From assembly GCF_006517275.1 (NCBI RefSeq), contig NZ_CP041191.1:5947001-6011000 (forward strand): a stretch of DNA of 64,000 nt. Direction: 5' to 3'. Shown one piece after another: positions 33,967 to 42,200 of this stretch. Within the stretch, counting starts at the first letter, position 1. The number at the start of each line of letters is the position of its first letter. The stretch comes from Labrenzia sp. PHM005 (lineage in GTDB: Bacteria > Pseudomonadota > Alphaproteobacteria > Rhizobiales > Stappiaceae). Both the position numbers and the translations under genes were made by a program. The notes under the pieces were generated by a model. That model made no database searches. It had not been told where the DNA came from and saw nothing but the letters and a program-made list of their open reading frames with translations.

Positions 33967-34794
33967 TTACATCATCACGTCATAGATCATGCGAAGGCCT
34001 GTAAACCCGAGGAACAGCGCAAATATCAGCTTCAGTTTTGACGGGTCAATCGCATGGGCGATCTTCGCTCCCAAGGGCGCTGCATAGGTAGACGCAGGAA
34101 TGATCAAAAAGAAGCCGATCAGATTGACATAACCGAGTGAGAAGGGCGGCCGGCCTTCCGCGTTCCAACCGAAAAAGACCGACAACAGTGTTCCGGGTAC
34201 CGCAATAATCAGTCCGATCGCGGCAGCCGTACCAACCGCCTTGCGGATCGGATAGTTGAACAAAGTCAATGTGGGTACGCCCAGTGTTCCACCGCCGATG
34301 CCCATCATCACTGAGATACCTCCGATCAGAAATCCGAGTACTTCCTTAAGGGGGGAACCTGGAAGAGTGTCAGCCAGCGCCGAGCCGTTTTTCCGGAACA
34401 TCATGTTGGCAGAGACCGCAAGCGCGACCACGCCAAAGACCAATGTCAACGCGCCGCCGGAGATATTGCCGGCCAAGGTCGCACCAGCGACAACACCGAT
34501 CGCAATCGCCCACCACCAGCGTTTTAGAAGATCCATATCCACGCTGCCGCGCTGATGATGCGCCCTCGCCGAGGACGTACCAGTTGCCAAAATAGTTGCA
34601 AGAGACGTTCCGACCGCAACATGCATCAGAACAGAAGGATCGATCTTCAAGGCAGTGAACATATAGTAGAGAACCGGCACGATCACGATGCCGCCGCCGA
34701 CCCCCAAAAGACCGGCGATGATCCCTGCCACCAGGCCGGTTGCCAAAAGAGCCGCAGCCAATAGACCAAGCGAAACGAGACTGAGATCTTCCAC
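33967..34794 (-). CDS. TauE/SafE (TSUP) family anion exporter
   Basis: 275 residues with eight predicted membrane segments in two halves, each starting with the TSUP glycine-rich motif (GLVAGIIAGLLGVGGGIVIVPVLY and VLGFLIGGISVMMGIGGGTLGVPTL). TSUP proteins move sulfite, sulfoacetate, thiosulfate or other organosulfur anions. The GTG start at 34794 is preceded by GAGGAC. It is divergent from the DUF3291 gene over a 280-nt gap in which I see no operator. Confidence 0.88.
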   Translation of the reverse strand: MEDLSLVSLGLLAAALLATGLVAGIIAGLLGVGGGIVIVPVLYYMFTALKIDPSVLMHVAVGTSLATILATGTSSARAHHQRGSVDMDLLKRWWWAIAIGVVAGATLAGNISGGALTLVFGVVALAVSANMMFRKNGSALADTLPGSPLKEVLGFLIGGISVMMGIGGGTLGVPTLTLFNYPIRKAVGTAAAIGLIIAVPGTLLSVFFGWNAEGRPPFSLGYVNLIGFFLIIPASTYAAPLGAKIAHAIDPSKLKLIFALFLGFTGLRMIYDVMM

Positions 34795-35074
34795 CAGACG
34801 TCCTCATCATTTTATCAGGCGCATTTATCACAAGCTGCCCGTTCCTTAACGAAAAGACAGGAGCGCCAACTGCATACCGGCGTACACAATAGTGACGCCA
34901 GGCAAAAACGCCAGCCCACAACATTCATTCCCCGTTTGCACAAATGCAGCTGGTCTCCAGAGCAAGCCTCGATGCAGTTCCGCCACACCTCACTCAAAAA
35001 CCGGACTACAACACACTTTATACTTGCATGTCAGGCAATCAATCCATGTGATGCGCGCCATCACAGGAGAGCCT

Positions 35075-35632
35075 ATGCCAGCACATCGTCTTGCCGTTTA
35101 TACATTCAACCAGTTTGTTGCCCCCTTCCAATCGGATGCAATCAAGGGGTTCCGGGATGCCGAACCTGGCGCTTTCGCCGCCATCGAAAATGCAAACGGT
35201 TTTTTCGCCCGGTCTGGTTATGACGGTGAAGAAGGACCGGAGAGTTGGGGCCTTCAGGTCTTCCCAAAGTGCTGGCAAAACTTGAATGGTGACGGCTGGG
35301 CGCCGTCCACCCTGTCCCTTTGGGACTCCATGGAAGCCTTGATGGCCGCGACCTATCACGGCGACCACGGTGATGCTTACCGGCAAGGCCACAAGTGGCA
35401 CATAAAGGCTAATCACATTCCTGAATATGTGCTGTGGTGGGTCTCGGACGGCCACCGCCCGGACTGGTCCGAAGCGGTCGCCCGGTTCGAAAACCTCATT
35501 GCGGCCGGTCCAAATGCGCAGGCTTTTTCCTTCAAACAAGCCTTTGCACCCAATGGTCAGCGGATCAAACCGGACACCGCACGGATAAAGGCGCTCGCTG
35601 CGCTCAACCGAACTTTAAGCACCTCTGCTTGA
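35075..35632 (+). CDS. DUF3291 family protein
   Basis: 185 residues, cytoplasmic. LAVYTFNQFVAPFQSDAIKGFRDAEPGAFAAIENANGFFARSGYDGE at the N-terminus and HKWHIKANHIPEYVLWWVSDGHRPDWSEAVARFE later match DUF3291, a ferredoxin-like/dimeric alpha-beta-barrel family of unknown function. The ATG at 35075 follows AGGAGAG; the frame upstream to 34892 is not supported. It precedes the pirin gene by 139 nt. Confidence 0.82.
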   Translation: MPAHRLAVYTFNQFVAPFQSDAIKGFRDAEPGAFAAIENANGFFARSGYDGEEGPESWGLQVFPKCWQNLNGDGWAPSTLSLWDSMEALMAATYHGDHGDAYRQGHKWHIKANHIPEYVLWWVSDGHRPDWSEAVARFENLIAAGPNAQAFSFKQAFAPNGQRIKPDTARIKALAALNRTLSTSA

Positions 35633-35771
35633 TCGGATCTGACGACTCTGATTGTTCAAGAATAGACGACTAATCGTCAAATGATGGCGCAATTGTAAAT
35701 CACGACCGACACGACAATCTTAAGACCAACAATGCGGACCGTTCCGCCAAGCTCTTGAAAGGATTGTTGTT

Positions 35772-36476
35772 ATGTCTCAGATCTACCGGGCATCCGAAGC
35801 ACGCGGCGATGCTGATTTCGGCTGGCTGAAAAGCAAACATACGTTTTCTTTCGGCTCTTATTTTGATCCGAACCACATTGGTTTCGGCGCGCTTAGGGTC
35901 ATCAACGAAGACCGTGTCGCGCCGACAGCCGGCTTCCCGACTCATCCGCATGAGAACATGGAGATCATCTCCTATGTGGTCTCCGGTGGGCTGGAGCACA
36001 AAGACAGCCTTGGCACAGGGTCTGTCATACGTCCTGGTGAGTTGCAGCGCATGAGTGCTGGCACTGGCGTCCGGCACAGCGAATACAATGCCTCGAGCAC
36101 AGATCCGGTGCACTTCCTGCAGATCTGGATCGTGCCGGAAGAAGACGGACTTGCTCCGAGTTACGAGCAGAAGGCGTTTCCAACCGAGGAGCGTAAGGAC
36201 GCTCTGCGGCTGATTGGTTCCCGCGACGGCCGCAACGGGTCGGTTACGATCAATCAGGATGTCGACCTTTACGGCTCGCTCCTGACTGCGGACCGCAGCC
36301 TTGCGTTTGACGTTCGTTCCAGCCGCAAGGTTTGGGTCCAGATCGTCAGGGGCAAATTGAATGTCAATGGCCAGCAGTTGACCGCTGGCGATGGCCTCGG
36401 GGTCCTAGAGCAAGGTGCACTTTCATTGAGCGCCCAGGAAGACTCAGAATTTCTGTTGTTCGACCTGGCCGCCTAA
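35772..36476 (+). CDS. Pirin family protein (YhaK/YhhW-type bicupin)
   Basis: 234 residues with two cupin domains. The first has the metal ligands in FPTHPHENMEIISYVVSGGLEHKDS and GTGVRHSEYN (His, His, Glu/His). Other motifs are LQIWIVPEEDGLAPSYEQKAF and a C-terminal GDGLGVLEQGALSL. Related E. coli YhhW has quercetin 2,3-dioxygenase activity in vitro; many members act as redox sensors or have no known substrate. The ATG follows AAAGGA. It precedes the small acetyltransferase by 61 nt and may share its transcript. Confidence 0.9.
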   Translation: MSQIYRASEARGDADFGWLKSKHTFSFGSYFDPNHIGFGALRVINEDRVAPTAGFPTHPHENMEIISYVVSGGLEHKDSLGTGSVIRPGELQRMSAGTGVRHSEYNASSTDPVHFLQIWIVPEEDGLAPSYEQKAFPTEERKDALRLIGSRDGRNGSVTINQDVDLYGSLLTADRSLAFDVRSSRKVWVQIVRGKLNVNGQQLTAGDGLGVLEQGALSLSAQEDSEFLLFDLAA

Positions 36477-36537
36477 CTGCACCAAATCCTGGAAGCGCGC
36501 AGTGCATTCCCTGCGCGTCCTATGTAGAGGAAACATC

Positions 36538-36843
36538 ATGACCGAAACCGTCCTTCCGACAATCAGCCTGGAAGTCGAGGGAGCCAAAGGCCGCTACGTT
36601 GCCATCGTCGACGGCATCCCGGATCCAGCCGAATTAACTTACTCGATCGTCAACGACCGCCTGATTATTGCCGATCACACTGGCGTGCCGGACACGATGC
36701 GCGGGCTTGGTGTCGGCAAAGCACTGGTGGAACGACTGGTCTCTGATGCACGGGAAAAACAGTTCAAGATCATGCCGCTATGCCCCTATGTAAATGCCCA
36801 GCGACAAAAACACCCAGAATGGGCGGACGTTTTCCAGAACTAA
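36538..36843 (+). CDS. Small GNAT-like acetyltransferase (YidJ/NATD1 type)
   Basis: 101 residues, too short for a standard GNAT but typical for the YjdJ/NATD1 group: YSIVNDRLIIADHTGVPDTMRGLGVGKALVERLVSDA (acetyl-CoA pyrophosphate loop RGLGVGKAL) and IMPLCPYVNAQRQKHPEWADV with the conserved Cys. The ATG at 36538 follows AGAGGAAAC, so the open frame from 36502 is excluded. The substrate is unknown. Its stop overlaps the end of the converging gene by 4 nt. Confidence 0.85.
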   Translation: MTETVLPTISLEVEGAKGRYVAIVDGIPDPAELTYSIVNDRLIIADHTGVPDTMRGLGVGKALVERLVSDAREKQFKIMPLCPYVNAQRQKHPEWADVFQN

Positions 36844-37361
36844 CGCTGTTGGATCAGTTGCGCCGAAGAGACGGTTATGCCCTCCTGAATGACAACGCTG
36901 GTCGGAACACCGCAGCCACGCAGCGTGTGAAGCGCGTCGGTCAGGAGGTCTCCGGCCTGCTCAAAGGCGGCGGAAGTTATGTCGGGCCCTGCAGAGCGAA
37001 TACCGTCGGCTGCCTCGCGCAAACCAACCAGATTGGCATTCAGCTCCGTCAATTGACGTTTCAGCTCCGGATCTGCTTTCAGGCTTGGGCTTTGCAACCA
37101 CTCTGATATCTCTTGAACCCGATCATCCAGGTTTTCCAAATTGTCTTTGAATTCCGCCGGCGTGACTTGCAGGCGTGCAAGCGTTGCTCCCGTCACCGCG
37201 CCGGCGACACGGGTACCGGCTTCTTCAACCTGGTGAAGCACCAACAACGCCAAAACACTTGCAGCGATCACCAGTAAAGCCGTTGCATTGATCAGGGCCA
37301 GCAGCAACTGTCCTGGCAGCCGGATCAATCTGCCCCAAAGTCCCTGCCGCTCTTTCGCCAT
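36840..37361 (-). CDS. Membrane-anchored helical protein of unknown function
   Basis: 173 residues. A basic start (MAKERQGLWGRLIRLPG) and one membrane segment (about 18-42) lead to a long helical, likely coiled-coil region (about 65-125) in the periplasm. The C-terminus has VPTSVVIQEGITVSSAQLIQQR. I do not recognise a family. The topology resembles small signal-anchored proteins or methyl-accepting-type stalks without a signalling domain. It lies between the acetyltransferase (4-nt convergent overlap) and tRNA-His. Confidence 0.7.
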   Translation of the reverse strand: MAKERQGLWGRLIRLPGQLLLALINATALLVIAASVLALLVLHQVEEAGTRVAGAVTGATLARLQVTPAEFKDNLENLDDRVQEISEWLQSPSLKADPELKRQLTELNANLVGLREAADGIRSAGPDITSAAFEQAGDLLTDALHTLRGCGVPTSVVIQEGITVSSAQLIQQR

Positions 37362-37506
37362 TGCCGTATCTCCCTCGTACCTGCCGCCGGAAAACAGTCG
37401 GCGCTGTCAGATTGAAGTCTGTTCAAGAAACACGGCAAGCTAACACGGTTCCGTTAAGGGAGTTCCCAACGTACCTGATGCGCGAAATTTATTATTTGTG
37501 GGGGAA

Positions 37507-37583
37507 TGGTACAGACGAGTGGATTCGAACCACCGACCTTCGGAGCCACAATCCGACGCTCTAACCAACTGAGCTACGTCTGC
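37507..37583 (-). tRNA. tRNA-His (anticodon GTG)
   Basis: A 77-nt cloverleaf read on the minus strand. Acceptor GCAGACG pairs with CGTCTGT, the D arm is GCTCAGTTGGTTAGAGC, the anticodon stem TCGGA/TCCGA encloses TTGTGGC (anticodon GTG), the T arm is GGTGGTTCGAATCCACT, and CCA is encoded. Base 73 is A, the first pair is G1:U72 and no G-1 is encoded. This is the altered histidine identity set known from a subgroup of alphaproteobacteria, in place of G-1:C73. Confidence 0.97.
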
Positions 37584-37707
37584 ATAAGGCCTGAACTAGC
37601 GCGGGCTATATTTGCCCGGTCCGCCGATTTCAAGGGCGACTTCTAACGCCGTTTTTTCCGTCCGGCAAGCGCCAATTTTTAGAAAAATACAGCTTGTTGA
37701 AAAGCAA

Positions 37708-37734
37708 ATGCCCGAAGCGAGAGGCTCCGGGCAT
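37708..37734 (-). terminator. Terminator after phasin (1)
   Basis: ATGCCCG and CGGGCAT pair with additional inner GC pairs. On the minus strand the stem is followed by TTGCTTTTC. Confidence 0.65.
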
Positions 37735-37766
37735 AAAAACTCGTCACGGCATAGATGCCTGCAGTC

Positions 37767-38279
37767 TTAGTTGACCTTCAAATCCTTGAAGGACTTTTCG
37801 ACCGCTTCCTTGACCGGAGCAGAAACGTCGGTGCTAAGCTTGGTGGCCAGTTCCTGCATTTCTTTGGTCTGGGCGCTTAGCGTGTCAAATTGCTGACGTG
37901 CAAACGTGGACTGCAGCTCGATGGCTTCGGCAACAGTCTTTACAGACATGATGTCTTTCATGAAGCTGAAAGTCGCATCAACGTTAGCTTTGGCCGCATC
38001 AACAGCCTTGTGATTGAACTCAACCACGCCCTGGCGGGAAGTTTCAAAAGTATCTTCCATCAGATCGGTTGCATCTTCAGCAGCGGTTTTCACCTTGGCG
38101 TAGGCTTCACGTGCGTTTTCGATGCCTTGTTCGGTTGCTTCACGGAAAGCAGCCGGAACTTCCATTTTCGGCATTGCGAAAGCTTCAAAGTCCGGGAATG
38201 CAGCGGCAGCGGCCGGAGCAGCTTTGGCTTTGGAAGCACGGGCTTTGGTAGCCGGTTTTGCAGCAGTTGTCTCAGTCAT
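37767..38279 (-). CDS. Phasin family protein (1), PHB granule-associated
   Basis: 170 residues. A flexible Ala/Lys-rich N-terminus (about 1-28) is followed by an all-helical phasin domain (FREATEQGIENAREAYAKVKTAAEDATDLMEDTFETSRQGVVEFNHKAVDAAKANVDATFSFMKDIMSVKTVAEAIELQSTFARQQFD). Phasins coat polyhydroxybutyrate granules and stabilise their surface. The ATG at 38279 follows AGGAGATGAG; the longer frame to 38366 is rejected. About 110 nt upstream are two TTGCATTGCA sites resembling PhaR operators. A second phasin gene lies upstream on the same strand. Confidence 0.92.
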   Translation of the reverse strand: MTETTAAKPATKARASKAKAAPAAAAAFPDFEAFAMPKMEVPAAFREATEQGIENAREAYAKVKTAAEDATDLMEDTFETSRQGVVEFNHKAVDAAKANVDATFSFMKDIMSVKTVAEAIELQSTFARQQFDTLSAQTKEMQELATKLSTDVSAPVKEAVEKSFKDLKVN

Positions 38280-38388
38280 GATCTCATCTCCTAGAGTCCG
38301 GATGCGATCATTGGTGAAAATCATCTCCGCCGGTCGTCTCCCGGCGGACCCTGTCGTCATCCGCATCCCCTACATAGGACACCTCTTG

Positions 38389-38417
38389 TTGCATTGCAAT
38401 ATTTTTTTGCATTGCAC
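38389..38417. promoter_or_regulatory. Two TTGCATTGCA repeats, candidate PhaR operator
   Basis: TTGCATTGCAA (38389-38399) and TTGCATTGCAC (38407-38417) lie 18 bp apart, 110-138 nt upstream of phasin (1). TGC/GCA-rich palindromes before phasin genes are the known binding context of the PHB-sensing repressor PhaR. The remainder of the 357-nt gap 38280-38636 contains only the hairpin at 38588-38611. Confidence 0.6.
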
Positions 38418-38587
38418 AATCAACTTTCCGTCGCGTTCATGCGGTTTTCCCGGGATGCAAATGCCCGGCACACGACCAAGAATTGATTTTCCGGATGTTC
38501 TCGCAGGCGCCAGCAGGTGGATGGGAATGCCACTGAAGCAAAGGCCTGACGCTTGCCGCTGGGCGGTAAGTTCCTTGCTCATAATGG

Positions 38588-38611
38588 TTTGGCGCAGGGA
38601 TCTGCGCCAAA
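38588..38611 (-). terminator. Hairpin downstream of phasin (2)
   Basis: TTTGGCGCAG, loop GGAT, CTGCGCCAAA: a perfect 10-bp stem 26 nt beyond the phasin (2) stop. There is no T run, so it may be a weak terminator or a message stabiliser. Confidence 0.5.
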
Positions 38612-38636
38612 CTCCTTGATACTCTTCTGATTGGGG

Positions 38637-39026
38637 TCAGTCCTTTTGAGACGCCGCTTTGGTCGCTTCGGAAACAGTCTTTGTGGCCGAATTGGAGAAC
38701 TCCCGTGCCTGTTCTCCAAGGGCTTCCATCTGGGACCGCAGATAGTCCTGCTGCAGCTTCATCATATCTTCGACACTGCCCGCCCGTGCGAGATCCTGAG
38801 CGAACTTAAATGCAGAATTGACGTGTTCTTCGGCATAGCTCAGGGCTTTTTTGTTGGCGTCTGCCGCCCCCGCCTGCACGGCATGAGCGCTTTCTTCCAC
38901 ATTGCTGACGGCCTTGTGGGTTGCACCCATTAAATCGTCAAAAGCCTTACGTGCTTGATCTACGCTCTTTTCAGCAAAATCACGCATTTGATCAGGCACT
39001 TCAAAACCGGTCTTATCAGCTGTCAT
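38637..39026 (-). CDS. Phasin family protein (2)
   Basis: 129 residues, almost wholly helical: VPDQMRDFAEKSVDQARKAFDDLMGATHKAVSNVEESAHAVQAGAADANKKALSYAEEHVNSAFKFAQDLARAGSVEDMMKLQQDYLRSQMEALGEQAREFSNSATKTVSEA, the phasin_2 pattern common in Rhizobiales. It lacks the Lys/Ala-rich N-terminal extension of phasin (1). The ATG at 39026 fits the family N-terminus; the frame to 39152 translates a non-conserved hydrophobic stretch. It probably coats PHB granules beside phasin (1). Confidence 0.9.
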   Translation of the reverse strand: MTADKTGFEVPDQMRDFAEKSVDQARKAFDDLMGATHKAVSNVEESAHAVQAGAADANKKALSYAEEHVNSAFKFAQDLARAGSVEDMMKLQQDYLRSQMEALGEQAREFSNSATKTVSEATKAASQKD

Positions 39027-39286
39027 TCTGGCATTCCTCGGTTTGGGAGAAGAATTGAAATTCGTACTTGCAAGAACTTTCCATGCCAAAAATTCGTAAC
39101 ATGCATATGGCAGCGCGGCAAATACATGCCCTCCGATTAACCACGCCTTCATGTAAGTCCTTTAGCAACCGTGCTTATCGTGGACGATACGGCTGTTTCC
39201 CGGTATTAACAGAGTGTTAACATTGCTGATGAAAGCCCGGCGGGCGCGTTACACCTCCCTTGCCGGATGACCATTTGGAGCAGAGC

Positions 39287-42200
39287 ATGGACCATCAGAC
39301 CCAAACCTTTCTGGACCTGACTGGCACGACCGATTTGGTCGAGCTTGTGCCAGATCGGCGGGCGGCATGGTTGTGGTCCTCGGATGGTGGACGCGTGCTT
39401 TGGGCAAACGCGGCTGGCGCTGCTTTCTTTTCTGCACAATCCATCAATGATTTAGCAAATTTGGCTGCGTTGGAGCGCTCGCCTGCCCGTCCACATATTG
39501 CACGTATAGCCGCTTCTGGGTTTACCGACCGCTTCAGTATCGACCGCCTGCGGTTCTACCGCGGTCTCAGAGTTATGTTGCTGACCTGCCAGTGCAAAAA
39601 GGTAGACCTCGCAGATGGCGAAACCGCAGCTCTGATAGTCTGTGCCGACAAAGGATTTACGACGACCAAAGATCCGGTCACGACGTTTGCACATTTGGTG
39701 GCTGGGGCTGAGACATCTGTGTTTGTCACCGACAACGGTGCTGTAAAAGAAACCACTGGAGCATTGACTGGCACTCCGGAAAACCTGGAATTGCCCAGGG
39801 GCCAAATGGCGCTTTATGGACCTCTTGACTTGGCTGGCGCCTTGCACAACGGCGCGGTTTTTAAATTGCCAGACGCGCAAAAACTCGTCGTGCTGGACAA
39901 CCAAGAGATTGAAGCCGGTCTGCAAGATACGCCTCTGCCCGCTGCCGATACGGCTGAAGAACTCCCCGATCACCCGACCGAAGGAACTGGCGAAGAACCC
40001 TCTGCTTGGGCCCGGGCCGATGCTCTAGACACGGAACAGCAGCCCAGCGCGCTGCACGACACGGTACCGGAAACAGGCGACAAACTAGAAACCTCAGCAT
40101 CAGACACGGTCGACGATGTACTGGTGAACACGGCTCCAGAAAACAGCGCGACAGGTGAAGAACTTCCAGTCGCTGAATTGGATACCGAAGAACCTTCCGA
40201 AGCAGGCGATGCTGCTGGAGACGGTGAGGTCATGGAGGCTGCCGCGTCCTTAGATGATACGCCGGAAGCAACCGAAGACACCGATGCGGTAGAGGAAACT
40301 GCTGTCCCTGAAACAACAGCTGAACTTGTTCCGGACGATGCTGAAGACATCAAGACCGAGGAGTTTGTTTTTCAGCCAGGGCGGCGGCCGGTCCGCTTTG
40401 CCTGGAAAATGGATATCAACCAGCGCTTCACGTTCCTGTCCGATGAGTTTTCTGAGGTGGTGGGACCGGCAAGCGCCGACATCGTTGGCTTGACCTGGGC
40501 CGAAGTTGCCGACCGGTTCGACCTCGATCCACGCGGCAGCATTGCCAGGGCACTCGACCGCCGCGACACCTGGAGCGGCAAAACCGTCGATTGGCCAGTC
40601 ACAGATGCCGCGCTCCGCGTCCCTGTCGATATGGCGGCGCTGCCAGCGTTTGACCGCAACCGGAAATTTGAAGGTTACCGCGGCTTTGGTGTTTGCCGGG
40701 CAGCTGATGCCAAACCTGGTAGCCGGATCGCAGTCCTCAGCCCGGCCATGGCGGCCTTTGATGAGGGTCTCGGGGTAGATGACGCTGATACTCCAGCAGA
40801 ACCCGACAAACCTGTAGCTGAAACTGCATCAGAAATTGCGGAAGTGGAGGTAGAAACCCAAGTTTCTGCCATTGAGACAGCAACACCAGAAACGGTTGAG
40901 GCTGTCTCCCCCCCTGCCCCGGCTGCAGAAGAGCTTAAGCCAAAACAACCGGATGCGTTGGCCGGCAAAACATTTATCGGCGCCAGCGCCGCGGCCTTGG
41001 TGGGATCCCTTGCCCGCTTTACTGGAACGACACCACCACCCAAAACAGAACATACCGCTCCGGCGGCACCGTCACTCAATCCCTCTCAAGATGATGCGGA
41101 CACAGCCAATCCAGATCCGGATGACGTTTCCGAGGAAACCGCAGCAAACGATGCTGACACCGCGATTGAGGAACCGCTGACGGCTGCCGTTGCTATGGAC
41201 GAAGTTCTGGAGCAGGCGGCTGCGCCTTCAACTACAGAAGAAACACCCGCGTCTGAACCAGTTGAGCCTGCCGAAAATGTCGAAAATGAATTGGCTGACG
41301 AGGGCGCGTCAGAAGCGTTTGAAGAGACACCGCCTACTGATGACAGCGGATTGATCACCGAAAACGCCGACGATGAAACCGGCGATGTAGAACCATCTGC
41401 TGCGGATCTACCGGCCGATGCTGAGATCGAAACGCCAGCAGACAGCTCAGCCTCTGCGGAGACCGAAACATCATTGGCAGATCTCGAAAGCTCCGAAGAT
41501 GAACCCGCGGGAATCTCTGGAACAGCTTCTCTTGATGCCGCTGAAATTGAATCGGCGGTCAAGTCTTTGCAGAAGTCCTACAAGAAAAGCACCGAGCCAG
41601 AACCGGATCTGTTTGAAGGCAATGATGCGGAAAGCTCAGAAGCACCAGTTGACCGAGCTGCTGTCTCAGCCAGTGAGAGCGAAGAGACACTAGCCGAGAC
41701 AGATGATACGGCAGCTGATGAGGCCGAAATCGAGGTTTCAGAAACAAACTCCGAGGAAGATGACAGTCAACACGAGGCCCTGTCAGTTGACACTACCGAC
41801 GAAGAGCCTGAGCACAGCGACAACGCTGCAGACGAAGAACGGGAGTTCTTTGAAGAAACGGCTGCCTTTGAAGCCGAAGAACTTGCGAAAGAGTTTGAAG
41901 AAGATCTCGCGGCCTCCGACAATGTTGAGACCTTGCCTCCTGCCCACGGCGACAACGTCATTCCGCTTGCAACCGTCAAACCTCGAGTTGTTCCGGTAGA
42001 CACCTCCGGTTTGTCGCGTCCGGAACGGCAAGCTTTCCGGAAAATTGCAGAAGCATTGGGCGCCCGTCTGGAAGGTGACCTGGACGGCTGGGATGAGCCG
42101 GATACGGAAGAACCGGATCTTCCCGAACTTCCGCCGGAAGTTCCAGAAGCCGGGCCTATCGATCCGACTCTTTTGGACCGGTTGCCGATCGGCATCGCCA

